A DNA stretch of 64,000 nucleotides, taken from positions 150,643-214,642 of the IMG/VR virus record IMGVR_UViG_3300049048_000052; one strand, given 5' to 3'. The notes under the pieces were generated by a model, which worked only from the letters and a program-made list of their open reading frames with translations, ran no database searches and was not told the origin of the DNA. This DNA comes from a virus. Both the position numbers and the translations under genes were made by a program. Every line of letters begins with the position of its first letter. Position 1 is the stretch's first letter. This document shows positions 1 to 9,132 of the stretch, in pieces.

Positions 1-98
1 TGATAAGTTAGTAGACTATATAAAGCTAATGGATAGCCTGGCCTAACTTAATTCATTTCTATTTATTCATTGATTCGTACTTTAGAATCGTGAATGTT

Positions 99-596
99 AT
101 GAGAACAGTTACACATGATATGTATGAACAGGCCTTAGAAGATAAGGGCCTGATGGATAGAGTTAATAAATATCTAGTTAAGCAAGGTGATCATGATTGC
201 TGGAACTGGGTGGGAGCCACGTTTAATGGTGATCTGCCTAGAATTAGATGGTCTGGTCTTAAAAAGGGAGAGTCACTCTCAGTTAGAAGTCTAATGTATG
301 TTGCTAGTGGTAGGAAGCTCACCAACAGATATGTACGTACGATCTGCGGCAATCCTTTATGTTTGAACCCTAACCATCTTACTTGTGGACCTAGAGCGGA
401 GATCCAGGAGATTTATGTACCTAATGGCGTAGCCTACAAAGGTGGTCCTGGCTATAAGCTAACCAAGGAAGATGTATCCCTAATGCTTTCCATGTTTGAG
501 TCTGGGCTTTACACTCAGGGGAAACTAGCGGAGATGTTTGATGTAACTCCCTGCAATGTAAGTAACATAGTAAGAGGTAGAACTTGGTTCCTCTAA
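99..596 (+). CDS. HNH endonuclease with C-terminal HTH
   Basis: Free-standing homing-type endonuclease, about 165 aa. The middle holds CWNWVG followed by a cysteine-rich CGNPLCLNPNHL stretch, the pattern of the HNH_3-like phage family. The last ~45 residues (KLTKEDVSLMLSMF to the end) form a helix-turn-helix of the type that follows many phage HNH domains and binds DNA. ATG at 99 is chosen; an in-frame GTG at 90 is possible, and neither has a strong Shine-Dalgarno sequence. Its 3' end overlaps the next gene by 13 nt. It probably nicks or cuts DNA at a related site and is mobile. No exon-like sequence can be shown on the left because the window begins here. Confidence 0.75.
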   Translation: MRTVTHDMYEQALEDKGLMDRVNKYLVKQGDHDCWNWVGATFNGDLPRIRWSGLKKGESLSVRSLMYVASGRKLTNRYVRTICGNPLCLNPNHLTCGPRAEIQEIYVPNGVAYKGGPGYKLTKEDVSLMLSMFESGLYTQGKLAEMFDVTPCNVSNIVRGRTWFL

Positions 597-1063
597 ACTA
601 CCAGGGACACGCTGACTTCGCGTATGAAGCCCGAGACTATATAGCCGAGCAGGGCTTCTACTATGCAGACATGTATGATGAAGATATGCTAGAATTAGAT
701 TTAGAGCTAAGGGATGATAACCCAGACCCTCGAATGTCTAAACCTATTATTGATTTTAAGAAATATAAAGGAACAAATATAATGACTGAAGTAAACCAAG
801 CCGAAGTAGTACTTAATGAAGTTCAGACGCTATTAGAATTTAAACCAGTAGCTGGAACTATTATTGTTAGACTACGTAATGGCAAGCCTACAGTTTCTAG
901 TGTGCTCAAGTCAGTAAGAGCGGGTCAAAAGAATGTTAACCTGGTTGTAGCTGGTATGAAGAGTGGTACTAGCGCATCTACGACTGAGAAGTATCGTAAA
1001 CTGGAAGTGCTTGTATCAGAGCAGGTATATGCTGAGCTAGTTGCTCGTGCTGCAGCTGAGTAG
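584..1063 (+). CDS. Hypothetical protein
   Basis: Unrecognised 159-aa protein. The frame opens just after a TAG and can start at TTG 584, preceded by AGAGG at 573-577 with good spacing. An in-frame ATG at 782 behind AAAGGA would give a 93-aa product starting MTEVNQAEVV. The acidic upstream part (YADMYDEDMLELDLE) reads like real protein, so either the long form is right or it is the 3' part of a gene broken by the HNH insertion. The C-terminal half is mixed alpha/beta with an Ala/Glu-rich end. It ends 18 nt before a strong terminator. Confidence 0.6.
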   Translation: MVPLNYQGHADFAYEARDYIAEQGFYYADMYDEDMLELDLELRDDNPDPRMSKPIIDFKKYKGTNIMTEVNQAEVVLNEVQTLLEFKPVAGTIIVRLRNGKPTVSSVLKSVRAGQKNVNLVVAGMKSGTSASTTEKYRKLEVLVSEQVYAELVARAAAE

Positions 1064-1081
1064 AACAGTTATATAAAGTAA

Positions 1082-1107
1082 TAAGGGGGACCAATTGGTC
1101 CCCCTTA
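1082..1107. terminator. Bidirectional terminator (perfect palindrome)
   Basis: A perfect 26-nt palindrome with core GGGGGACCAATTGGTCCCCC at 1085-1104, flanked by A/T. It sits between convergent transcripts (gene ending 1063 on plus, gene ending 1109 on minus), so it can stop transcription both ways. The next bases repeat the right arm (ATTGGTCCCCCTC) as the last codons of the minus-strand gene. Confidence 0.85.
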
Positions 1108-1108
1108 T

Positions 1109-1669
1109 TTATTGGTCCCCCTCTTTGGGTAAACTTGGACTGTCCGGACCTAATGCTCTAACGAATGTAGAGGCTATAAACAAAGACTTACTACCAGGCT
1201 CTAACATGTAAGTATGAGTGTTAAGGGCTGGGAACGCATACACCTTTCCCTTCTTAAGACTAATAGCCTTGTGGTGTCTGAACTCTAACTTAGCGTCCTT
1301 GGCACAATCAAGCACAAAGATAACCTTCAGCACTCTCTCTAAAGTATCAAAGCCTTCGTTATTGGAGATCCAATGGGCAGGCTTTTTAGTCCACTCCTGA
1401 ATCTGATATCCTTCATCTACCAATGATTGATATAAGAAGGGTATACCTAAGTCTGTTATGTACTCACCAAGTAGTGTGGATATAGCAGCTATCAGAATAA
1501 GCTCTGCCTGTGTGGCAGTCTCAATATAAGAGGTATAGCCGACGGTACTCCCGTCTAGTGCAAGATTAATCTCTGACCTAGTTTCATTTAATGCTTTAAA
1601 CTCTTTTACCAGTAGGGCAGCATCTTCTCTACTAAAGGGGCTACCGTAGGATCTAACGAAGTCTTCCAT
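1109..1669 (-). CDS. Hypothetical protein, end of virion block
   Basis: Unrecognised 186-aa protein, the most promoter-distal member of the minus-strand structural block. The N-terminus is helical and charged (EDFVRSYGSPFSREDAALL); a hydrophobic helix lies near residues 55-75 (AELILIAAISTLLGEYI). The C-terminus is short and acidic. It terminates at the palindromic terminator. Position suggests a tail or fibre accessory, but no domain is visible. Confidence 0.65.
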   Translation of the reverse strand: MEDFVRSYGSPFSREDAALLVKEFKALNETRSEINLALDGSTVGYTSYIETATQAELILIAAISTLLGEYITDLGIPFLYQSLVDEGYQIQEWTKKPAHWISNNEGFDTLERVLKVIFVLDCAKDAKLEFRHHKAISLKKGKVYAFPALNTHTYMLEPGSKSLFIASTFVRALGPDSPSLPKEGDQ

Positions 1670-1702
1670 ATGATTATCTGTATTATGTACAGACCTATAA
1701 TA

Positions 1703-2095
1703 TCATGACTTCAGACCGCTTACTATGAGTTCTCTGCCTTCACCTTGTCTAAGTATAAATCTACGAGGTAGCCTAGAGACATATGCCCTATATAGTCTAG
1801 GGTTAAGTACAGTAAAGATGAACTCTGTACCCTCAGGACTTAACAGGATAACCTCCTCTAACATATCCATGGCCCATTTGAAGGCTGTATAGGAGGATCC
1901 TCCAGTAGTTAGGTTATGGAACCTATCAAAAGAAAGAGACAGTAAGTAACTCTCTACTACTGTCCTACTTCTATGAAATATCATAAGTACCTGATAACTA
2001 GAAGGAGTATTAGGCTCAAAGACTAAGCCCATGTATACCCCCTCAGCATTCTTCTGGATAAACTTATGGCGCCTTAATGGTAAAGTCAAATCCAT
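1703..2095 (-). CDS. Hypothetical protein
   Basis: Unrecognised 130-aa basic protein rich in Arg, Tyr and aromatic residues. Its first 32 nt overlap the end of the upstream gene; a later start at the Met near residue 22 (MGLVFEPN) would remove the overlap. Overlap with its neighbour argues for co-expression with the fibre genes. Function unknown. Confidence 0.6.
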   Translation of the reverse strand: MDLTLPLRRHKFIQKNAEGVYMGLVFEPNTPSSYQVLMIFHRSRTVVESYLLSLSFDRFHNLTTGGSSYTAFKWAMDMLEEVILLSPEGTEFIFTVLNPRLYRAYVSRLPRRFILRQGEGRELIVSGLKS

Positions 2096-2678
2096 GTTTC
2101 TTCAGTAACGAGTTAAGTAGCTTGAGATCAGAGGCAGCTAGTCCACCCTCTAACCCATTTATCAATAGGTTCAGAGAGGATTCAATGCGAGGATCATCAA
2201 AGAGTACTGTCGTATTAACTACTAGGTAAGTCAGATGAATCATATTAGAACTCTGACTTAACTTATCCATTAGACCTGAGCTCTGAAGGGCCTGTAGGAA
2301 GTTAGTATACTTGGACATTGGATTCTCTACCTCGGCTGAGGTAAAGCTCTCCCTCATCTTAGCTAGTTGAGCTTTAGAGGCCTCATCCCTAGCTGCTTTC
2401 TTAGCTACTAGTTCCTCTACCTTAGATAAGAATAGATCACCCTTAGCCCAGTTGGGATCTAGGTACACCCTATTAGAAGGATCAAACTTCTTGAGGGCCT
2501 CCTTACGATCTAGGTAATGATTGACACCTGGCTCATAGTAGCTACCCACATATTGTGGTGGTAGATCATAAGGAGTGTCTACATCTTTGAGGAATTGCTC
2601 TAAGGTCTCCACATAAGAGATGCCATCCCTCATTATGGTTATATAGTTATCTTGATTGTGTTGAAAGAAATTAGGCAT
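2064..2678 (-). CDS. Hypothetical virion-associated protein
   Basis: Unrecognised 204-aa protein whose ATG overlaps the stop of the collar-domain fibre gene at 2678. The central part (about 90-120) is charged helix (KKAARDEASKAQLAKMRES), and the C-terminal half has two predicted amphipathic helices. Translational coupling to a tail-fibre gene suggests a fibre-associated structural or assembly role; this is an inference from context only. Confidence 0.65.
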   Translation of the reverse strand: MPNFFQHNQDNYITIMRDGISYVETLEQFLKDVDTPYDLPPQYVGSYYEPGVNHYLDRKEALKKFDPSNRVYLDPNWAKGDLFLSKVEELVAKKAARDEASKAQLAKMRESFTSAEVENPMSKYTNFLQALQSSGLMDKLSQSSNMIHLTYLVVNTTVLFDDPRIESSLNLLINGLEGGLAASDLKLLNSLLKKHGFDFTIKAP

Positions 2679-3658
2679 TAGCTGACCCTCATAATAAATG
2701 CTAGAGCGTAGAAGGGGTTAGTGATGTTTAAGGTCTGTGTAGGTATGCTAATGGTGTGAGTGTGAGCTGCAGTGCTACCTAATACGTTGTGAGCGTGAGG
2801 TGCTCCTAAACCCTTAGCCGTATAACCTATAGTACTAACGTAACCAACAAGCTGTGGGTTACTACCTTTCTTACCTCCACTACCTCCAGTATAGATAGGA
2901 TACTCTGAACCACCTGGGTAGAGTAATGTATTAACAGGAGTATGAACGTGAGGTGGCATCTGGTTCTCATTGATAGAGGTACCATCTGTATACAGACCAC
3001 CTGCAGGAACACTAGTAGCGCCTGTTGTACTGTTAATACTAAAGGTAGTAGTAAAGGACCCACCCGTGGCGCCTACTGTTCTAGTACCCCCAGCACCAAT
3101 AATAAATCTATCTCTTAGATCAGGAGTTCCATTGGTACCATCACATAGTTTGTATTTACCTGGTATAGCATTTATGCCACCAGACCACATAACTATAATA
3201 CCAACAGGACTTACCTCGTCTACCTTGCCTTCTAATACAGTCACCCTAGTGTTAAGTGTATTATAAGCTGCGGTAAGAGAACTGCAACAAGTCTCTAGTG
3301 CTTCTAACCTATTATTAACTGTTACTAGTATGGCCTCTATATCAATGATCTTATCGTTTATCACGTTGATAAGATTCATCAGCTCAGTTCTCAGGTTATT
3401 AATGGCCTGATATACTGCACCGCTAGTATCATAGATCTCTATCTTTAACTGATTAATCTCAGTAGTCAGATCAGCACAACACTGTATTAAATCTTTTATA
3501 TATTGAAAGTTACGGACGCAGAGCTCTAGATCATATATAGAGTTACAGGGTTGGGTGCCAGTATGGTTGGCCCTATCAAGTAACCTATCTATATTCTCGT
3601 CAAACTCTGCACATGTTAGAGGACGATTGAGGTCACCTCTCTTTATAGGCTTAGGCAT
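2678..3658 (-). CDS. Tail fibre protein with phage tail collar domain
   Basis: 326-aa fibre-type virion protein. Residues ~40-150 are a heptad-like coiled coil (DLTTEINQLKIEIYDTSGAV and following), consistent with trimerisation. Residues ~152-190 match the phage tail collar domain (Pfam PF07484 family): VGIIVMWSGG, then a P.G...CDG step, then PDLRDRFIIGAG. The rest is Gly/Thr-rich beta structure with several His pairs (PPHVHTP, APHAHN, AAHTHT), typical of the distal collar or fibre tip where metal-bound histidines can stabilise the trimer. It likely contacts the host surface. Confidence 0.85.
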   Translation of the reverse strand: MPKPIKRGDLNRPLTCAEFDENIDRLLDRANHTGTQPCNSIYDLELCVRNFQYIKDLIQCCADLTTEINQLKIEIYDTSGAVYQAINNLRTELMNLINVINDKIIDIEAILVTVNNRLEALETCCSSLTAAYNTLNTRVTVLEGKVDEVSPVGIIVMWSGGINAIPGKYKLCDGTNGTPDLRDRFIIGAGGTRTVGATGGSFTTTFSINSTTGATSVPAGGLYTDGTSINENQMPPHVHTPVNTLLYPGGSEYPIYTGGSGGKKGSNPQLVGYVSTIGYTAKGLGAPHAHNVLGSTAAHTHTISIPTQTLNITNPFYALAFIMRVS

Positions 3659-3718
3659 AAGTTATCTCTTTGGATTGTCATCTTAATATATTCAGGTACT
3701 AAGGGTATTTAATAAGCT

Positions 3719-4045
3719 TTACTTACTGGTAACCCTACCAATAACGTATACCTTACCCGCAGCAACCCTAATAGGACTGCTCTCACCTGAAGGATATACG
3801 AACACATCATATGAGTAAGGTAGCCCCCTGGCCATTAGGAGACTAGTCTTGATGGCAGGTAGGGTTAATATGATCTTAGTATTAGCTACTATAGAACAGT
3901 CAAAACTCTGTATGACCTTCCAAGCCCCAGGACCTATCTTAATATCACTATATATATTAGTACCTGAAAGACTGAGGGTGGTATCTATAGTGGTTATAGA
4001 GGTAACACCCTGTTCAATAGTTATGTCCTGTTCTATAGCTGCCAT
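3719..4045 (-). CDS. Hypothetical small beta-rich virion protein
   Basis: Unrecognised 108-aa protein rich in Thr, Ser, Ile and Val with alternating polar and hydrophobic residues, pointing to beta-sandwich structure. It sits among fibre genes, 60 nt downstream of the next upstream gene's end and 60 nt before the collar fibre. Similar in size and composition to the products at 9133-9540 and 15833-16258. Probable minor structural protein, by context. Confidence 0.6.
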   Translation of the reverse strand: MAAIEQDITIEQGVTSITTIDTTLSLSGTNIYSDIKIGPGAWKVIQSFDCSIVANTKIILTLPAIKTSLLMARGLPYSYDVFVYPSGESSPIRVAAGKVYVIGRVTSK

Positions 4046-4055
4046 GTTCTATTAC

Positions 4056-4478
4056 CTAAATATGAACTGTAGAATCTAGGTGACTCTCTGTTACTAGGAG
4101 ATTCCAAGTAGACTTATGAACACTCCATTCAGTCTGCTCAGCCTCAGTTAGTTCCAATGCTTCTATATCAGCCTTCAATTCATTGATCGCTACATATAGA
4201 GCAGGTACCGCCTTAGTAGTAGTTATAGTAGTCATAAGTACAGTAAAGGAGGTGTTAACTCCTAAGTCTAACTTAGATTTAGCCTTAACCCATAAGAATA
4301 AGGCTAAACCTTTATCAGGATCAATCAAGGATTGGTAGAGCTTATTCCAGTCTATTGGAGGTGTTGCAGGAGGTAATAAGGATCTCCATTGGGCCTCATC
4401 GATAGGTTGTGTCATTGTACCCTGGGGTACAGCCACGGCACCCCTTGTAGGGTCCGTAGGATCATAATACATTATCAT
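4056..4478 (-). CDS. Hypothetical protein, fibre-associated
   Basis: Unrecognised 140-aa protein. The N-terminus is Pro/Thr-rich (PTDPTRGAVAVPQGTMTQP), and the C-terminal ~75 residues are helical and acidic (NELKADIEALELTEAEQTE). Its ATG overlaps the stop of the upstream fibre gene (4475-4478), so the two are coupled. The Pro-rich start plus helical end resembles small fibre-assembly or chaperone proteins, but no family is certain. Confidence 0.6.
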   Translation of the reverse strand: MIMYYDPTDPTRGAVAVPQGTMTQPIDEAQWRSLLPPATPPIDWNKLYQSLIDPDKGLALFLWVKAKSKLDLGVNTSFTVLMTTITTTKAVPALYVAINELKADIEALELTEAEQTEWSVHKSTWNLLVTESHLDSTVHI

Positions 4479-5386
4479 AGTGTGATATCCTCATATCCTA
4501 ATACATTAAATGCAGTTCTTTCATTAGCACTGTTATAGCTGCTACCTTGCCTAACAAACCTTAACTGCCCTAAGTTATTGGTTACCCTACTTATCTCGTG
4601 TACTGTGTTGTACCAGAATAATAAGGAGCCGCTAGCATAGTAAGCAGCATAGGCAGTACCTGATATATTACCAGAGTTACCTGCCTCGTTTGTACCACTA
4701 AGGAAGTTACCTACCTGAGCAGGACTTGTTACTAATATAGAGAATTGGTTACTGTTATAAGCAGGAAGGCCTGGCGCTATCACACCTTGAATCCTCATGT
4801 TCACACCCGTGGGTACCGGCATGGCGATAAGTTCGGGGGTAGTAGCAACCGCATAGTTAACTAGGGCTTGCTGGACTACCTTATACTCATAATAGCGACC
4901 ATACTGTGTAAAGTCCACTATAGAGCCTGCTACCACTAACACAGAACCTATCCTCCTAAAGGAGTTATAGGAACCTGGTAAGGTTGGGTTAGTAGGATTG
5001 ATACTGGCTAACACATCAGTAGCTAGTGCAGGACCTGAGATTATAAATATGTGATACGTACCATTACCAAAGGTACCAGTATCTAACATACCTTGACTAT
5101 CACCTACCACCCAAGGACCAAAGTTCTTAGTTATTGGTGTGGTAAGGGTAGTGATAGATCTAACATTAGCTGTGGTCTTAGTTATGGCAAAGCCTGACCT
5201 TACTAGAAGTTGTTGATTAGCAACCCTCTGTAAGCCTAGACCCTCCATGGCAGTAACAGCAGTTGAGGGTACTAATGTACTTGACTCAAATGCGGATACC
5301 CATGCAGTACCGTTCCACGTATGTGTAATATTATTATTGTTAAATGTTTGCCCTAGGGTTGGGTTATTGGGAAAATTTAGTGGCAT
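4475..5386 (-). CDS. Tail fibre-like protein, paralogue A
   Basis: 303-aa fibre-type protein, clearly paralogous to its upstream neighbour (5396-6361). Both begin with FPN.P..G..F followed by a W.G..WVS motif, common at the base of phage fibres, and both share a middle block with YYEY and ELIAMPVPTG. The C-terminal halves differ more and end with a similar VLGYEDI/VFGYEDF tail. A tandem duplication that has diverged is the simplest reading; the variable part may set receptor choice. Confidence 0.75.
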   Translation of the reverse strand: MPLNFPNNPTLGQTFNNNNITHTWNGTAWVSAFESSTLVPSTAVTAMEGLGLQRVANQQLLVRSGFAITKTTANVRSITTLTTPITKNFGPWVVGDSQGMLDTGTFGNGTYHIFIISGPALATDVLASINPTNPTLPGSYNSFRRIGSVLVVAGSIVDFTQYGRYYEYKVVQQALVNYAVATTPELIAMPVPTGVNMRIQGVIAPGLPAYNSNQFSILVTSPAQVGNFLSGTNEAGNSGNISGTAYAAYYASGSLLFWYNTVHEISRVTNNLGQLRFVRQGSSYNSANERTAFNVLGYEDITL

Positions 5387-5395
5387 AGTTGTTCC

Positions 5396-6361
5396 TTATA
5401 CTGAGAAGTCCTCATATCCAAATACTCTGAAGGTGCTTTGATAGGCTGTACTATAATAGGCAGAGTTGGTACTTCTTCTAAAGTAGAGTCTACCTGAGGT
5501 ATCCGTAGTACGGGTTAACTCATGAGCATTACTATCAGCGTAGGCACCATAGTATGTAGTTACAGAGGTATCAAAGTCATACCCATACATCTGCTCGGTA
5601 GGTGCATAAGGAGTTTGATCAGCACTTAGAAGAAGGATACTGATGTAGTAACCTGGGTAAGGTAGACCAACTCCTAATATACCTCTAACATTTACCTTAA
5701 TACCTGTAGGCACCGGCATAGCAATAAGCTCTCCCGCTGTAGGTATAGCGTAATTATTAAGGCCCCTAACTAGACTCGTATATTCATAATACTTACCATG
5801 CTGATTAAAGTTAGGTATAGCATTACTAACAACTATAATGGAGCCTATTCTACGGTAATGCGTGAAGCCAGCCGGTAATGAGGGCGTCAATGATCTAGAA
5901 AAGGTTATGTCACTAGTGGTACCGCTTGCATTACCTATAAGGTAGATATGGTAGGTACCGTCAGTTACAGCCCCAGATAGAATACCGTTACCATTGTCCC
6001 CCTCACTAAATGGGGAGGCCAACTTCTTAGTAATAGAGGTAGTCCTAGCTAGGACGGTCCTGTTACCTGATATGTCAGAGGCAGTAGCCCTACCTGCTGT
6101 AATCACTATCTCTAGTGGGGCAGACCTAATAACTCTTAGACCTTCTAGACCTGTAAAGGGTAGGGTGCTACTGGTTATAACTGGGACACCCTGGGTGGTT
6201 ATAGTACCTGTTACAGTTAAGCTGCCATTAACTATACCTCCATTGAGGATACTCTGGTCTATGGCCCCACTTACCCAGGACTTACCATCCCATTGGTATC
6301 TAACACCACTAGAGACGAATAGGTCACCTATATTAGGACTATTTGGAAATTCTATAGCCAT
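5396..6361 (-). CDS. Tail fibre-like protein, paralogue B
   Basis: 321-aa partner of the preceding fibre gene. The N-terminal motif is EFPNSPNIGDLF with YQWDGKSWVS. A Thr/Gly-rich beta segment (SLTVTGTITTQGVPV) around residues 45-60 resembles fibre shaft repeats. The C-terminal domain carries the shared ELIAMPVPTG motif and ends FRVFGYEDFSV. Being 10 nt from its paralogue indicates one transcript. Confidence 0.75.
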   Translation of the reverse strand: MAIEFPNSPNIGDLFVSSGVRYQWDGKSWVSGAIDQSILNGGIVNGSLTVTGTITTQGVPVITSSTLPFTGLEGLRVIRSAPLEIVITAGRATASDISGNRTVLARTTSITKKLASPFSEGDNGNGILSGAVTDGTYHIYLIGNASGTTSDITFSRSLTPSLPAGFTHYRRIGSIIVVSNAIPNFNQHGKYYEYTSLVRGLNNYAIPTAGELIAMPVPTGIKVNVRGILGVGLPYPGYYISILLLSADQTPYAPTEQMYGYDFDTSVTTYYGAYADSNAHELTRTTDTSGRLYFRRSTNSAYYSTAYQSTFRVFGYEDFSV

Positions 6362-6369
6362 GTCGCCTC

Positions 6370-6810
6370 CTATTTATAATTGATGTAAGGGTTAGGATCT
6401 AGCTCAGGCCATATGCTAACTAGATCATCAGTAGTCTCAGCGGCCTCAATAGCAGGATCTATAGTTAAATCCCTAAGAGCCTGTTTTGCAGATGTAATTG
6501 GTTTAAGGTCCTCACCTTTCTCTAGAGCTATCTGGAACTTAATATCTAACTCTTTAAGTTTAGGTTCTCTACCTATTCTGAGAAAGGACCTGTGGACATC
6601 CCTAGCCTTATTCATATCTATAGAGATCTTATCGTTCTTAATAGACCAAGCATCCTGGAATATATAGCTGGGCATCTCATCCCTATCTATAACTATATAC
6701 TTAGCACCTTTAGGTACATCATTCTTTAGACATTCATCTACAGAAGATTCGGCAGGTATCATAAGGGATACCCCGGTGCCGTTATTAAATAGAATTACAT
6801 TTTGACTCAT
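6370..6810 (-). CDS. Hypothetical protein, possible fibre assembly factor
   Basis: Unrecognised 146-aa protein between two fibre genes. The C-terminal half is helical and charged, with a repeated DLTIDPAIEAAETTDDL-type acidic stretch and the ending ELDPNPYINYK. In many phages small genes in this position encode fibre chaperones; the sequence gives no direct motif for that. Confidence 0.6.
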   Translation of the reverse strand: MSQNVILFNNGTGVSLMIPAESSVDECLKNDVPKGAKYIVIDRDEMPSYIFQDAWSIKNDKISIDMNKARDVHRSFLRIGREPKLKELDIKFQIALEKGEDLKPITSAKQALRDLTIDPAIEAAETTDDLVSIWPELDPNPYINYK

Positions 6811-6812
6811 AA

Positions 6813-9128
6813 TTAAGCTCCGAATACAACTGCTGTAAGTGTTTGTGGATCATAAGGGGCTCCATTACCATAGGCCACAGTTAATTGAGCAAAGTTAGTA
6901 TTTAAGTTAAGTAAGGTAACATCAAATACGTTTACTCCAGTAGTACCTGCTGAGGTAATAGAACCAGCATTGCCTACTACGACATACTGATTATTAACCA
7001 TTGGAACACTAAAGTTAATAGTGTAGTTACCTGCGCTCTGTCTACTAGCTGAGCTTATGTTATATGAACTAAGGATGGTTCCGTTAGTTACAGAGTAAAC
7101 AATCCATGCCTTGGCAGTACTAATAGAATGGATAACACCATTAGCTGTGGCCCTAGTACCACCACCTACCAAGAGTGTACCACTTACGGCAAGGCTACCT
7201 GCGCTAGGTTGATAGATTCCTGTAGCAGGATCATTTAGGAAGTACAAGCTAGGAACAGTAGGACTACCTGCTGCCAAGCCAACCATACCCGAACCTGCAC
7301 TAGTGCTATTAACTAGTGCTTGTGGTGTAGCATCCACCCACTGACTGGAATCCTGATCTACGTAATAGATCATCAACTTAGCTGTAGTACTATCCCACCA
7401 TAGGTTGGAGTTATTGGGGCTAGGAGGAGGATTATCAGATATAGTTATAGATGCAGTGTTAGCGGCATTCTGAGGGCTAGCGTCTACCCATTGTGAACTA
7501 GTACCATCATTATAGAAGATCTTAAGCTTACCTTGCTCAGAGCTCCACCACATGTCACCCGCTACAGGTGTGGGACTTACAGGAGGATTATCACCTATAA
7601 ATACCCTACTACCTGAGGCCGTTACAGTAGAAGGCTCGTACCTATTAGTACCAGCATTAAATACTAGGGTCTGACCATCAGTCGGTGCTGTAGCTAATAC
7701 GTTAACACCCTGTATCCTTCTAGCATTCCATAGGGCAGTGTCATTGCCTATGGCAGCAGGAGTCAGGTTAGTTAGACCGCTACCATCGCCACTAACAGTA
7801 GTAGCATTTAGGGTGGCCGCTGTTGTAGTACCTGTTAGTGTGACGTTGTTATATAAACCAGCAATATCAGATGGAACTAGTACCACGCTGCCCGTCTTAC
7901 CATTGACCGAGGCCACTGGGAAGTTGATAGGTGTATTGACGATAGTACTAACTCTACCCTGTGCATCTACAGCAACAGTAGGAACAGCAACCGCCGTACC
8001 GTAGGAACCTGGGGTTACTGTGGCTACGTTAGCTAGGAATATAGTATTACCTGCTTTACCTAGACCGGTGCCAGGCTCAACCGAACCAGTAACACTAGTG
8101 TTATTAAACTTAGCGAAGCTAAGTGGCGTAGTACCTAGAGTGATGGAACCTTGGGTTATCAGTACATACTGGCTACCAGCCTGCGTACCTTCCTCAACAT
8201 AAACAAATGCACCAGTGTTAAGCTCGGCAGAAGTGTCAGCATCAATAGACCTTGTTAGGGCAGCACCTGCTGTGGTAAACACATAGATACCATTCTCAGC
8301 TGGGTTAGTCTGACCAAACAGTAGTATCCTATTGTTGGGCCCAAGGGTAATACCATCCGCTGCAGCAGGAGCACTAGCTATATTAATATTAGAGTTAACA
8401 GCAACCCTAACAGAATCCTTAGGATCATACAGACCCATTGCTATGGAATCTACATAGGCCTTGGTAGCTAGATCTGTAGCTACAGTAGGAGTAGCCGCAT
8501 TAATAACCTTATACCCGTTCATATTCAGGTCGCCATTAATGGCTATACCTGTTGGGAATATAGGGTTACTAGTGGTAGCGAATGTATTAAGGACAGTCTG
8601 TAGGTTGGTAACCTTGGCGATAGATATAGTACCTAACTCATTATCACCAATGGAACCAGGGGTAATCGTAGTAGGAATAGTAAGATTACCAGAGCCATCA
8701 AATTGACCTGAACCTGTAACAGGACCGCTAAGGGCTATCGTTCTAGCATTAGTTAGCTTATCAGCGGTACCTGCTGTACCACTAATGTTGGTAACGTTGA
8801 TAGTAGTGCCGCTGCTAACATTAACAGGACCCTGTAGTATTGTCGTACCCTGTATTGTAGTGGTACCAGTTATTACTGTGTCCCCACTAATTACAGTGGT
8901 ACCAGTAATGTTTACCCCGTTCCTTGTAACCGCAAAGTAGGTAGTAGCACCTGAGTTATTCTGGACCTCAAACAGGTTACCAGTAATAGGAGAGGCAGCA
9001 TCCCTAAGTGTAAGGGCACCTCTACTTGGATCAAGTATTAACTCAGGGCTATTAGAGTTGTTATAGGCTGTCTGTATTGTGCTAGTAGTAGTAACTGCAC
9101 TAGACCCACCGTATCTATTAATTGGCAT
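6813..9128 (-). CDS. Large tail fibre protein
   Basis: 771-aa fibre. Residues ~70-115 are short Thr/Gly/Val repeats (VISGDTVITGTTTIQGTTIL), a beta-helical shaft. Around 120-150 is the phage fibre repeat ADKLTNARTIALSG...FDGSGNLTI. Further on are SVNGKTGSVVL, another widespread fibre motif, and two tandem repeats with DNPP.SP.....WWxSxxxKLxIxYxDxxSSQWVDA. The C-terminus is a beta-rich tip. Family knowledge says such modules form long trimeric fibres that bind the host; no cleavage or peptidase motif is visible. Confidence 0.85.
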   Translation of the reverse strand: MPINRYGGSSAVTTTSTIQTAYNNSNSPELILDPSRGALTLRDAASPITGNLFEVQNNSGATTYFAVTRNGVNITGTTVISGDTVITGTTTIQGTTILQGPVNVSSGTTINVTNISGTAGTADKLTNARTIALSGPVTGSGQFDGSGNLTIPTTITPGSIGDNELGTISIAKVTNLQTVLNTFATTSNPIFPTGIAINGDLNMNGYKVINAATPTVATDLATKAYVDSIAMGLYDPKDSVRVAVNSNINIASAPAAADGITLGPNNRILLFGQTNPAENGIYVFTTAGAALTRSIDADTSAELNTGAFVYVEEGTQAGSQYVLITQGSITLGTTPLSFAKFNNTSVTGSVEPGTGLGKAGNTIFLANVATVTPGSYGTAVAVPTVAVDAQGRVSTIVNTPINFPVASVNGKTGSVVLVPSDIAGLYNNVTLTGTTTAATLNATTVSGDGSGLTNLTPAAIGNDTALWNARRIQGVNVLATAPTDGQTLVFNAGTNRYEPSTVTASGSRVFIGDNPPVSPTPVAGDMWWSSEQGKLKIFYNDGTSSQWVDASPQNAANTASITISDNPPPSPNNSNLWWDSTTAKLMIYYVDQDSSQWVDATPQALVNSTSAGSGMVGLAAGSPTVPSLYFLNDPATGIYQPSAGSLAVSGTLLVGGGTRATANGVIHSISTAKAWIVYSVTNGTILSSYNISSASRQSAGNYTINFSVPMVNNQYVVVGNAGSITSAGTTGVNVFDVTLLNLNTNFAQLTVAYGNGAPYDPQTLTAVVFGA

Positions 9129-9132
9129 TTAA

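Noticed and set aside
2827-3063. Minus-strand 78-aa open frame
   Set aside because: It lies in another frame inside the collar-domain fibre gene and has no independent support.
6413-8706. Plus-strand open frames inside the fibre genes
   Set aside because: Antisense shadows of Thr/Val/Gly-rich fibre repeats; no start signals and no domain content.
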